A DNA stretch of 21,733 nucleotides from IMG/VR virus record IMGVR_UViG_3300028739_000030, positions 1 through 21,733 of that record. The stretch is one strand, 5' to 3'. The position numbers and the translations under genes were made by a program. Shown one piece after another: positions 15,409 to 21,733 of the stretch. Source of the stretch: a virus. The notes under the pieces were generated by a model. It saw nothing but the letters and a program-made list of their open reading frames with translations. It made no database searches and had not been told where the DNA came from. Each line of letters starts with the position of its first letter. The first letter of the stretch is position 1.

Positions 15409-16506
15409 ATGACAAACAATGCACAAGGAACCATCACACTCCGAAAGCTTCGGAATGGTTCAACGAGCGCAGTAACGCTTAATGTAGATAAGCAGCTATT
15501 GCAGCTGGTGGCAATAAATGATGCCACGGGAAATGCTACCGTCGCTCCAGACTGGACAGTAGCAGCAAACCAACCGACAATCACACCGATGCTTGTTGGA
15601 GGAGCTACGGGAATGACGCTGTCCGACATTCGGTGGTATTATAATGGCGACACCTATATCGGAAATGTAGCATCTGGAAGTATTAATTCTAATTTTAGAA
15701 TTAACGCGAACGGAAGCCTTACGATTATCGGTAATCTGGCCAGCAAGGATAACCTCTTTACGGACACAGTTACCATGAAGGCAGAAGTTACAGATACGAC
15801 GGGGATAACAAGTGGTAACATCGAAAAGAGTATCGATATTCCTATTCAGCGCGCATCAACATCGGGGTATACCGTATTGATAGACTCTACCAGTACGGTA
15901 TTGGGAACAACATCTTCGGGGTCAGTTGTAAATAGTGCTACTTTGACGGCAAAGGTACTACAAGGAGTAACGGATGTAACAGACAGCGTTACGGTCAAAT
16001 TTTTTAATGGTTTGTCGGATTCGACCGGCACAACCGGGAAAACGTTAACCGTTTCAAGAAGTGATGTCAACGGATCACAGTTATATATAGCCCGTGCCTT
16101 TGTTGGCAGTACGGAGGTAGATGCGGAAGGAATTACAATCCTTGATTCGTCTGACGAATATCAGGTCGTAACTGATGTAACTGATGGGGTAAATTCGCAG
16201 AATAATGTAACAACATACAATGTCCCTGAATCCACGGCACTTATTACGGTCACTGGTAGGGCTCAAAGAAATGGGGCTGATATTACTGCATCTTCGTGGG
16301 TAACGAGTAAAGTTCATGCAGACACTCAGAAGCTAATTGCTGAGGTTGATGGACAGAGTGCTTTCACGACTGATACAACTGTTGCAAATAGCTATAATAC
16401 AACATCGACTAATACGATAACTGTCCTAGACAAGGATTATATAAATACCAGTTCCGGGTCTAAGAAAAGGGCAGAGGTGTTTGTTATTGCTCAGGCTGAA
16501 ATCTAA
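15409..16506 (+). CDS. Ig-like tail/fibre protein, paralogue of the preceding gene
   Basis: A 365-residue, Thr/Ser/Val-rich, all-beta protein. Its first third shows the same order of features as the gene before it: LLQLVAINDATGNATVAPDW, a Pro-Thr-Ile segment (NQPTITPMLVGG) and IRWYYNGDTYIG, corresponding to LLQTYDNN, PTVIVPVI and IKWYVQRAG there. The rest contains at least two Ig-like stretches (SATLTAKVLQGVTDVTDSVT and ALITVTGRAQRNGADITASS). No catalytic residues, signal peptide or membrane segment are seen. It lies 12 bases after its paralogue and 17 bases before a small gene that precedes the DGR target. It is probably a virion adhesin or fibre component. Confidence 0.58.
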   Translation: MTNNAQGTITLRKLRNGSTSAVTLNVDKQLLQLVAINDATGNATVAPDWTVAANQPTITPMLVGGATGMTLSDIRWYYNGDTYIGNVASGSINSNFRINANGSLTIIGNLASKDNLFTDTVTMKAEVTDTTGITSGNIEKSIDIPIQRASTSGYTVLIDSTSTVLGTTSSGSVVNSATLTAKVLQGVTDVTDSVTVKFFNGLSDSTGTTGKTLTVSRSDVNGSQLYIARAFVGSTEVDAEGITILDSSDEYQVVTDVTDGVNSQNNVTTYNVPESTALITVTGRAQRNGADITASSWVTSKVHADTQKLIAEVDGQSAFTTDTTVANSYNTTSTNTITVLDKDYINTSSGSKKRAEVFVIAQAEI

Positions 16507-16523
16507 TTTTAAAAATCAAAAAT

Positions 16524-16919
16524 ATGAAAGCTTTTTATTCAACAAAACCATCTTCAAATGCGTTTAAAAATATGGGCGGGGATATCTCCGTATGTATTGA
16601 TTGGAATGCAAAAGATGTACAGAGGGGTACACGAACCGTCAACGGATTCGAGTGTACAGAAATTCAAGTCAGGGGCACGATGCTGACAAGTGATAACGTA
16701 ATAGAAGAGTTCGTCAGAGAGAAATACTCCCAGAGCTACGAATTTGCTTTGATAAACGCATACAATGCTTCCGTCACAGGAATATTGAAGGATGATGCAA
16801 AGGAACAAGAGTACCTCTCTTTTCTCTCATGGCGTGAGTCTATGAAATCGCAGGTTAAAGCTGCCATAGACGCCTATAATGCAACTATTGTAACAACAGA
16901 AACTCAAACAACTGAATAA
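16524..16919 (+). CDS. Small protein upstream of the DGR target, unknown function
   Basis: This 131-residue protein has a mixed N-terminal half (MKAFYSTKPSSNAFKNMGGD, then GFECTEIQVRGTM) and a helical C-terminal half (EEFVREKYSQSYEFALINAY, then KSQVKAAIDAYNATI), with a Thr-rich end. I recognise no named domain. The helical half resembles in style the small proteins that help assemble or anchor tail fibres, such as DUF4376-like and fibre chaperones, but that is only a style match. Its stop (16917-16919) is two bases before the ATG of the DGR target, so the two are probably translated together. A role in displaying or folding the variable protein is plausible and unproven. Confidence 0.6.
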   Translation: MKAFYSTKPSSNAFKNMGGDISVCIDWNAKDVQRGTRTVNGFECTEIQVRGTMLTSDNVIEEFVREKYSQSYEFALINAYNASVTGILKDDAKEQEYLSFLSWRESMKSQVKAAIDAYNATIVTTETQTTE

Positions 16920-16921
16920 TC

Positions 16922-17695
16922 ATGGCACTAATGAAATTAACTGATAAACCCACTGTGGGCAGTGTAAATTTAACTGATTTACTTACATTAAATCAGGGAT
17001 CTTCGGCAAAACAAGTTGCTGTACAAAAAGTAGTAGACTTGTCGTCGGCTGCTGCTTCCATCGCCGCTCAAACAGCATTGACCCCGTCTTTATTAGATGG
17101 CGTATTTATTATGTATCATAGGAAGTCGGATAATATTCCCATCCTTGCAACGTCAGTGGCATGGCCGGCATTACAAACGGCTGGAGAAATCGCCGATGGC
17201 GTGTTAGTATTGCAAGGAGGTAAGCACCTTGTTGTTGCTCCAACTGAGACAAATAAATATTTTTCAAGTAGTGCAGTGCTCGTTGGAACGGCTGTAACTG
17301 ACAGAATCGTGGCGATGAACGATTGGAATGGCAAGGCATTAACTGCCGCACTTGTTGCAAATGCAACATTAGCCGTAGATGGGGACGGGTTTGCACCAGG
17401 ATGGGCACATGCTTATTCTCGTACAAATGCAAATGGGCAAGGACTAACAGCCGGTAAATGGTGGCTTCCGGCTGCTGGAGAGAATACGTTCATGCTCGCA
17501 AATTTCAACAAGATAAATAAATGCCTCTCTGTGATCAATGGCGCGACTCTATTACAAGGTGGTGCCTACTGGTCTAGCACTGAGGGCTCAGCGGCGGGCG
17601 CATGGGACTTGAACCTCGGCAACGGCTTCCTGAGCCCGTACACTAAGGTGAGCATCCTGTACGCTGTGAGGCCAGTGTCAGCATTTATCTCTTAA
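16922..17695 (+). CDS. DGR target: variable tail protein with C-type-lectin-like domain
   Basis: The 257-residue protein is the substrate of the retroelement. Its N-terminal 60 residues (KPTVGSVNLTDLLTLNQGSS) look like a virion attachment segment. The C-terminal domain carries the DGR-target hallmarks GKWWLPAAGE (178-187) and AYWSSTE (215-221), then the variable repeat that encodes residues 220-254 and ends AVRPVSAFIS. Residues that differ from the template are 222, 225, 226, 229, 236, 238, 239, 240, 245 and 247. N231 and N234 in LNLGNG are template-encoded but unchanged here. In known C-type-lectin DGR targets such residues line the ligand face, so this is probably a receptor-binding tip. 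Avd follows after 24 bases. A second ATG at 16931 would remove three residues. Confidence 0.92.
   Translation: MALMKLTDKPTVGSVNLTDLLTLNQGSSAKQVAVQKVVDLSSAAASIAAQTALTPSLLDGVFIMYHRKSDNIPILATSVAWPALQTAGEIADGVLVLQGGKHLVVAPTETNKYFSSSAVLVGTAVTDRIVAMNDWNGKALTAALVANATLAVDGDGFAPGWAHAYSRTNANGQGLTAGKWWLPAAGENTFMLANFNKINKCLSVINGATLLQGGAYWSSTEGSAAGAWDLNLGNGFLSPYTKVSILYAVRPVSAFIS
17579..17683 (+). repeat. DGR variable repeat (VR)
   Basis: These 105 bp at the 3' end of the target gene align without gaps to the template repeat 598 bp downstream. Thirteen positions differ: 17585, 17586, 17594, 17597, 17598, 17606, 17627, 17628, 17634, 17636, 17639, 17655 and 17660. At every one TR has A, while VR has G (7), T (5) or C (1). 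The last 23 bases (17661-17683) are identical in both and contain the likely initiation site of mutagenic homing. Similarity stops at both ends. Confidence 0.97.
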
Positions 17696-17719
17696 ACCCT
17701 TTAACTCTTTAACTCTTCA

Positions 17720-18067
17720 ATGATAGCGACAGAATTACCAGTGTATCATGATGTCTATAAATTTGTAAAGATGGTGGCCATGGCACAAAATAATTATTCA
17801 AAACAGTTCAAATACGGGTTGGGCGAAAAAACGCTCAACACCGCTATTGAGCTGTTCGAGTATATCCAACTTGCGAACATGTTCAAAGAAAATAGAAAAG
17901 TCCATTTAAATGGCTTTATAATCAAGTTTGAAACTGTTAAGACACTGTTAAGAGTCGCAGAAGATTTTCATCAAATAAGTATCAGCAAACGTGCAGAGAT
18001 GTTCCCTGTTATCGAAAGAATTGGTCGGCAAATTACAGCATGGAAAAATGCCCCTCTTAAGCAGTAG
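17720..18067 (+). CDS. avd: DGR accessory variability determinant (Avd)
   Basis: This 115-residue, basic, helical protein fits the Avd family in size, place and sequence. Avd forms a pentameric barrel of four-helix bundles that binds the reverse transcriptase and template RNA and is required for cDNA synthesis in the Bordetella phage element. Visible segments: YHDVYKFVKMVAMAQNNYSK, YGLGEKTLNTAIELFEYIQL, a third helix FETVKTLLRVAEDFHQ, and a fourth, MFPVIERIGRQITAWKN. The pattern 'fPk..ry.lg..l...a.e.l..i..A' is typical of Avd and the related S23 bundle proteins. Start at ATG 17720, after a run of TTTAACTC-type repeats. Downstream comes the template repeat, giving the order target-avd-TR-RT. 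Confidence 0.9.
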   Translation: MIATELPVYHDVYKFVKMVAMAQNNYSKQFKYGLGEKTLNTAIELFEYIQLANMFKENRKVHLNGFIIKFETVKTLLRVAEDFHQISISKRAEMFPVIERIGRQITAWKNAPLKQ

Positions 18068-18083
18068 GCATTTTGTGACAGAA

Positions 18084-18107
18084 TTTTGTATTTTACGGAA
18101 TACAGAA
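18084..18107 (+). promoter_or_regulatory. Hairpin in the leader of the DGR template RNA
   Basis: TGTATT (18087-18092) and AATACA (18099-18104) pair perfectly around the loop TTACGG; TTT (18084-18086) and GAA (18105-18107) extend the stem with one G-U pair. It lies 17 bases after the avd stop and about 70 bases before TR, so it would be part of the structured template RNA. DGR template RNAs need flanking sequence for priming, but no function is shown here. Confidence 0.4.
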
Positions 18108-18176
18108 GAGTTCCTTCCATAAAGAAATGGGTGCCCGCTATCATTTATAGCTAAAAATAAGAAAGTGGCACAATAT

Positions 18177-18281
18177 ACTGAGAACTCAGCGACGAACGCA
18201 TGGAACTTGAACCTCGGCAACGGCAACCTGAACACGAACACTAAGGTGAGCAACCTGAACGCTGTGAGGCCAGTGTCAGCA
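18177..18281 (+). repeat. DGR template repeat (TR), non-coding RNA source
   Basis: The 105-bp invariant donor copies into the VR of the target gene through an RNA and an error-prone cDNA. Read in the target's frame it holds ten AAC and two ACG codons, and all thirteen VR differences lie in these. AAC mutated at its adenines gives NNC codons, which never include a stop. The repeat lies between avd and the RT gene and ends 20 bases before the RT start codon. It is not itself inside a protein gene, so it should act as RNA. Its exact RNA ends are unknown. Confidence 0.96.
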
Positions 18282-18301
18282 CTTCAAAGAAAGGAATTAT
18301 T

Positions 18302-19522
18302 ATGGTAACGATAGAAGATATTACAAAGGCATATATTGATTGCCGTAAAAAGAAACGGAACACAAACAATGCTATCAGATTTGAGATAGACTACGAATGC
18401 AATCTTGCTAGGCTCACTGATGAGATTAACGACAGGACGTATCAGATATCACGTTGCCTCTCATTTGTCGTTACAAGACCGAGATACAGGGAAGTCTTTG
18501 CAGCTGATTTTAGAGACAGAATCATTCATCATTATATTGCATTAAGACTTATCCCCATACTCGATAAGATTATGAACGATAGGAGTTTTAATTGCAGGGT
18601 AGGGAAAGGGACTTTGTCGGGCGTCAAGCAGCTATACGCGGACATAAAAGAGTGTTCAAATCAATATACACAGGATTGCTGGGTATGCAAAATGGACATA
18701 AGGGGGTTTTTCATGAGCATCAATAGACTCATGCTAGCCGAAAGGGTAGAGAAACTTACAAAGAAATATTATATAGGAGACGATAAAGAAGACCTCCTGT
18801 GGCTTGAGGGAAAAACGATAACCAACAGTCCGGAATACAACTGCATAAAGAAATCGCCATTAGAACTGTGGAATTACATTCCGAAAGAAAAGAGTCTCTT
18901 TACAAATGGAGAAAATATAGGCTTACCGATCGGAAATTTACCGTCTCAGATATTGGCAAATTACCTGATGGATTCCATCGATTGGGAAATTGAAAATATG
19001 GGACTTAAATATCATGGGCGGTATGTCGATGATATTTATATTGTCGACAGAGATAAAAGTCTTATCTTGAAATCTATTCCGAAAATAAGGCAGCTGTTAT
19101 CTGAAATTGGACTGACACTTCACCCTAGAAAGTTCTATTTTCAGCACTATTCGAAGGGCATTGAATTTACCGGAACAATCATAAAGGGGAATAGATCTTA
19201 TGTAAATAACAGGATCGTATTTTCTTTTAAAAATTCAGTTAAGGAACTCGAACAGGCTAAGACGATAGATGAAATATTTTATGCAGTCTCACGCGTCAAC
19301 TCATACCTCGGAACAATGTCACATCACAATACTTACGCAATCAGAAGTGACGTATTGGTTCATGCAGACATCTATAATAAAGTATATGTCGGTGGAAAAT
19401 ATGAAAAGGTAGTGGTTAAAAATAAATATAAATATCGTGAATTCGTCAGAAAGGAAATCAATAAAAGGAAATGGGTCGAAATTGGACTCGCAAGTCCTGT
19501 ATTCCAAGAACCCTCCAAATGA
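18302..19522 (+). CDS. DGR reverse transcriptase
   Basis: The 406-residue enzyme copies the template RNA into cDNA with errors at adenines. Fingers and palm motifs are in order: REVFAADFRDRIIHHYIALR (63-82), SFNCRVGKGT (95-104), the first catalytic Asp132 in KMDIRGFF, a DGR-type insertion with YNCIKKSPLELW (179-190), LPIGNLPSQ (208-216) and YVDD (241-244) with Asp243/244. The GNLPSQ form, instead of QG...SP of retroviral and group II enzymes, is diagnostic for DGR reverse transcriptases, which are error-prone. The C-terminus is basic (KNKYKYREFVRKEINKRK), as expected for the thumb and RNA or Avd contact. AGAAAGG lies about 10 bases ahead of the ATG, one of the better ribosome sites here. All catalytic residues are intact. 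Confidence 0.97.
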   Translation: MVTIEDITKAYIDCRKKKRNTNNAIRFEIDYECNLARLTDEINDRTYQISRCLSFVVTRPRYREVFAADFRDRIIHHYIALRLIPILDKIMNDRSFNCRVGKGTLSGVKQLYADIKECSNQYTQDCWVCKMDIRGFFMSINRLMLAERVEKLTKKYYIGDDKEDLLWLEGKTITNSPEYNCIKKSPLELWNYIPKEKSLFTNGENIGLPIGNLPSQILANYLMDSIDWEIENMGLKYHGRYVDDIYIVDRDKSLILKSIPKIRQLLSEIGLTLHPRKFYFQHYSKGIEFTGTIIKGNRSYVNNRIVFSFKNSVKELEQAKTIDEIFYAVSRVNSYLGTMSHHNTYAIRSDVLVHADIYNKVYVGGKYEKVVVKNKYKYREFVRKEINKRKWVEIGLASPVFQEPSK

Positions 19523-19534
19523 TCGGTTTATAGA

Positions 19535-19558
19535 GATGATCCTGCTGTCAGGATCATC
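19535..19558 (+). terminator. Perfect 10-bp hairpin after the RT gene
   Basis: GATGATCCTG (19535-19544) and CAGGATCATC (19549-19558) pair perfectly around CTGT, starting 13 bases after the RT stop. No U run follows, so it is not a standard intrinsic terminator. It could end or process the DGR transcript, protect its 3' end, or separate it from the fibre gene downstream. The pairing is observed; the role is a guess. Confidence 0.5.
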
Positions 19559-19655
19559 AATAGAGATAGAATATACTGAAAATGTTTATAAGATAAAAAT
19601 AACAGATGATACAAGGAATAGTAGTTTTAACAAAATCTCCGGCAGATGGGAGTGA
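19536..19655 (+). CDS. Possible small protein between RT and fibre gene
   Basis: A 39-residue frame begins MILLSGSSIEIEYTENVYKI and ends KISGRWE, starting at ATG 19536 inside the hairpin and overlapping the next gene by 50 bases. The alternating hydrophobic/charged pattern (IEIEYTENVYKIKITDD) could form two beta strands, so it is not obviously random. It has no convincing ribosome site and no family I know. It may be a real small tail protein, a remnant, or chance. Confidence 0.25.
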   Translation: MILLSGSSIEIEYTENVYKIKITDDTRNSSFNKISGRWE

Positions 19656-21576
19656 CGGATGGAATTTCAGTCTATCCCCGTCAAATATCGCGATAGGTGA
19701 TAAAGACGACGGGACAGTTGGACTTACAAACGCTAAATCAACGATACTCTGCAACTACGGTGGCAACAATGCTTCTGTCGCAGTGAACGGACAACTGTCA
19801 GGTGTAAATTGTAATGCTGAGGTGCTTGAGGGAAATATAATCCATATTACAAGCGTATTCATTGAGGATATTACTTATACTTATAATAGTGTTGAATATG
19901 ATGCAGAGGCGTATTACCCGAACGGACATGTTATGATTCCCGTAAGGGCTACATATAAAGACAAAAGTGTTGATGCTACATTACGTCTTGATTTTACAGT
20001 AAGTGCGTTTATCGGAAATAAGATAAACGAGTTAAGGATAACAAAGATAATTGCGGATAATGGAACGATAAAGGCCCAAGTAACCGAAATTAGTCAGAAG
20101 GCTGACTCTGTGGCCATTACGGCCTCTCAGAATACTCAGAGCATCAATAATGAGGTTTCACGTGCCGAATCGGCAGAGGCATCTATTAAAGTTACTTCCG
20201 ATAAGATTTGCTTATCCGTTTCAGACAGCAGCATGACTACTCAGTTCAATGCCGGGGTTAGTGCCATCAACGTAACTGACGTAACAGGGGACAGTGCTTA
20301 TCAATACCAGAATGGCATCTTCACGCAAGAGCAAGGCAACGCTACCGACCATTTTGTCGTGCTTGGTGCAAATGTGTCAGGGCTAGCAGTTGGAACTAAA
20401 TATAAGATGCACTTCTTGATAAATTATCACGCTGGGGATGGGGAAATATTTTCATTTGCAGGTTCGTCTCCTTCAGGTGAAAATAAAGCAACTGGCGATC
20501 TAGCAACGGCCGATCAAATAAATGGTTATAGCAAGATCGGCGATTACCATGACGTTATCTGCTATTTTGTTGCAAATGCTACAACGATGATCTGTGGTTT
20601 TAAAATTACATTGGCAGAAAATGGAGATGCTTTTCTGAATTTGACCGCTATTGGAATCACAATCGGTATAGATATTGACACAAAGCTATTAGACACAGGT
20701 GTCGACATAAAGCAAAGAAAAATTATAGCTACGGTAGATACCTTTGTAATAAGAGACAATTCTGGAAATGTCAATACGGTATTTAAGGCTGTCGGCGGTG
20801 TTCCGATGCTGGATGCAAATCTTATTCAGGCTGACACCATTACCGCAAGAAGGCTAAAAACCAAATCTACTGGCGCAAATACTGAAATAATCAGTGATAC
20901 TATGAGCCAGTATAATGATAACGGTGAGTTGAGAACTCTGGTCCACGGTGGTACTTTAGGCGGCGCAAGCAACGTGGTTGATAACTTGTTTAACGTTCCG
21001 GTCGGAGTGCTAAACAAGACTACCTATGCAACAAACGGGCTACAGCAGGTATTTGACATCAAATTATCAGCATCTTCTTTTCAAATAATGTCTCTTGCAA
21101 ATGTGATTAAACTATTAGATGCGTATGAAAATAATAACGTTCCGATCACTTGCAATATAACCTGCAATAACGTATCGGCAATAGGGACGGAGCTGTATAT
21201 ATCAGGAATGTCAGGACAGAACTGTAACGATGCCTTTATCTGGTCTGAAAACCCTACGACAGGGGCACTTAATATCACGGAAGGAATGAGTGGTACCGTA
21301 GTTCTTTCTTCAAAAGTGGCACAAACTGGATGTGATCTATATCTGAGGTTAAAGGTCGTATTTACAAATTCTTCGGGATTTCTGTCTATAAATAACACTA
21401 ATCTGAATTCTAATGGTGATGCAGATAATTTACTTGCTCAAGTTATATACGGAGGTGATCGGACGGAAATGGCCGGAGACGGCTTCATGTCTATGTTCGG
21501 AAACTATGGTATAAAAATAACTTCTTCCGGTATTCAGAAGACTACAAACGGAGGAACCACATGGACATCAATTTAA
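19606..21576 (+). CDS. Large tail fibre protein
   Basis: This 656-residue, all-beta protein has no enzymatic motif. The N-terminal 130 residues (TKSPADGSDGWNFSLSPSNI, then MIPVRATYKDKSVDATLRL) read like Ig-like domains. Residues about 155-200 form a helical or coiled segment (ITASQNTQSINNEVSRAESA) of the sort that trimerises fibres. Further on lies a module common in Bacteroides phage fibres: TGVDIKQRKIIATVDTFVIR, then MLDANLIQADTITARRLKTK. The C-terminus ends GIQKTTNGGTTWTSI. An in-frame TAA just upstream fixes the start to ATG 19606. It lies downstream of the DGR and carries no second variable repeat that I can see. It is probably a side or long fibre that works with the variable protein. 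Confidence 0.72.
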   Translation: MIQGIVVLTKSPADGSDGWNFSLSPSNIAIGDKDDGTVGLTNAKSTILCNYGGNNASVAVNGQLSGVNCNAEVLEGNIIHITSVFIEDITYTYNSVEYDAEAYYPNGHVMIPVRATYKDKSVDATLRLDFTVSAFIGNKINELRITKIIADNGTIKAQVTEISQKADSVAITASQNTQSINNEVSRAESAEASIKVTSDKICLSVSDSSMTTQFNAGVSAINVTDVTGDSAYQYQNGIFTQEQGNATDHFVVLGANVSGLAVGTKYKMHFLINYHAGDGEIFSFAGSSPSGENKATGDLATADQINGYSKIGDYHDVICYFVANATTMICGFKITLAENGDAFLNLTAIGITIGIDIDTKLLDTGVDIKQRKIIATVDTFVIRDNSGNVNTVFKAVGGVPMLDANLIQADTITARRLKTKSTGANTEIISDTMSQYNDNGELRTLVHGGTLGGASNVVDNLFNVPVGVLNKTTYATNGLQQVFDIKLSASSFQIMSLANVIKLLDAYENNNVPITCNITCNNVSAIGTELYISGMSGQNCNDAFIWSENPTTGALNITEGMSGTVVLSSKVAQTGCDLYLRLKVVFTNSSGFLSINNTNLNSNGDADNLLAQVIYGGDRTEMAGDGFMSMFGNYGIKITSSGIQKTTNGGTTWTSI

Positions 21577-21632
21577 AATAAATATTAACAATTAAATGGT
21601 ATTATAATGCTAATAAAAAGTGATTCAATGTC

Positions 21633-21661
21633 CATTTCGTTTTTTATAAAAACACGAAATG
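21633..21661. terminator. Hairpin after the fibre gene, possible late terminator
   Basis: CATTTCGT (21633-21640) and ACGAAATG (21654-21661) pair perfectly; inside them TTTTT and AAAAA can extend the stem with one bulged base. The structure lies 57 bases after the last gene and could end late transcription in either direction. The stem is AT-rich, so this is tentative. Confidence 0.35.
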
Positions 21662-21688
21662 ATTAAAAATTCATAAACATTTCGTTTT
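21633..21688. repeat. Three copies of CATTTCGT, two direct and one inverted
   Basis: The direct copies, CATTTCGTTTT, lie at 21633-21643 and 21678-21688, 45 bases apart; the inverted copy is at 21654-21661. Both direct copies are followed by TATAAAAA. Clustered short repeats near a transposable phage end are often transposase sites, as in Mu, but the end itself is not visible here. Confidence 0.55.
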
Positions 21689-21733
21689 GCGGATTATAAA
21701 AAGACTATAAAACACTGTTCCCTTTCATTGTTT

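Larger units (their letters stand above)
21577..21733. other. AT-rich end region without a gene
   Basis: The last 157 bases hold no supported gene and are strongly AT-rich, unlike the coding DNA before them. They contain three copies of CATTTCGT (two direct, one inverted) described separately. The region could be the right end of the phage, with binding sites for a transposase, or a late-operon terminator and spacer before further genes. The window ends too soon to tell. Confidence 0.5.

Noticed and set aside
17696-17719. TTTAACTC-type short repeats between target and avd as an IMH hairpin
   Set aside because: The repeats are direct, not inverted, and only about two copies long. No stem like that downstream of VR in the Bordetella phage could be drawn.
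19606-21576. A second DGR variable repeat in the large fibre gene
   Set aside because: I looked for the TR core (CTTGAACCTCGGCAACGG) and its conserved 3' end here and in the other fibre genes and found neither. Only the copy at 17579-17683 matches.
21633-21688. CRISPR-like array
   Set aside because: Only three 8-bp copies occur, one of them inverted, without equal spacers. This is not an array.
1-21733. tRNA, rRNA or riboswitch genes
   Set aside because: No cloverleaf, T-loop (GGTTCRA-type with matching stems) or known riboswitch core was recognised on either strand by eye. A covariance-model search would be needed to exclude them fully.

Overview
The window is a block of late genes from a tailed phage or prophage, most likely of a Bacteroidales host (Bacteroides, Phocaeicola or Parabacteroides type). 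The grounds are A-rich leaders with almost no Shine-Dalgarno sequences, promoter-like elements that fit the Bacteroides -33 TTTG / -7 TAnnTTTG pattern better than the sigma-70 consensus, and protein families typical of gut Bacteroides phages. No chromosomal housekeeping gene, tRNA or rRNA is visible. The packaging genes and a truncated gene that resembles the Mu gp36 (DUF1320) family suggest a Mu-like, Hankyphage-type element. No transposase lies in the window, so that is an inference.

Layout. At 1-2350 on the minus strand is a packaging operon: small terminase, large terminase, a basic 76-residue protein and the start of a gp36-like gene that runs off the left edge. A 204-bp divergent control region (2351-2554) carries candidate promoters in both directions, a palindrome and two long inverted repeats. 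From 2555 to the right everything reads on the plus strand: prohead protease fused to a scaffold, major capsid protein, a lysis cassette (amidase, holin-like membrane protein, and an out-of-frame overlapping lipoprotein built like a unimolecular spanin), tail tube, a tail assembly chaperone pair joined by a probable -1 frameshift, a 1058-residue tape measure protein, a tail-tip/hub protein and a series of fibre or adhesion proteins.

The most notable system is a complete diversity-generating retroelement (DGR) at 16922-19522: target protein with a C-terminal variable repeat (VR), accessory protein Avd, template repeat (TR) and reverse transcriptase, in the order target-avd-TR-RT. VR (17579-17683) and TR (18177-18281) align without gaps over 105 bp. 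They differ at 13 positions, and every one is an adenine in TR. This is the signature of adenine-directed mutagenic retrohoming, and it shows that the displayed VR has already been diversified. The TR is built mostly of AAC codons, which can be scrambled widely without making stop codons. The target has the C-type-lectin-like hallmarks of known DGR targets and lies among fibre genes, so it is probably the variable receptor-binding tip of the tail.

After the RT come a perfect 10-bp hairpin, a large fibre gene (19606-21576) and an AT-rich end (21577-21733) with three copies of an 8-bp motif. No gene-free stretch exceeds 300 bp. The largest gaps are 2351-2554, 18068-18301 (TR and its leader) and 21577-21733, and each is described below.
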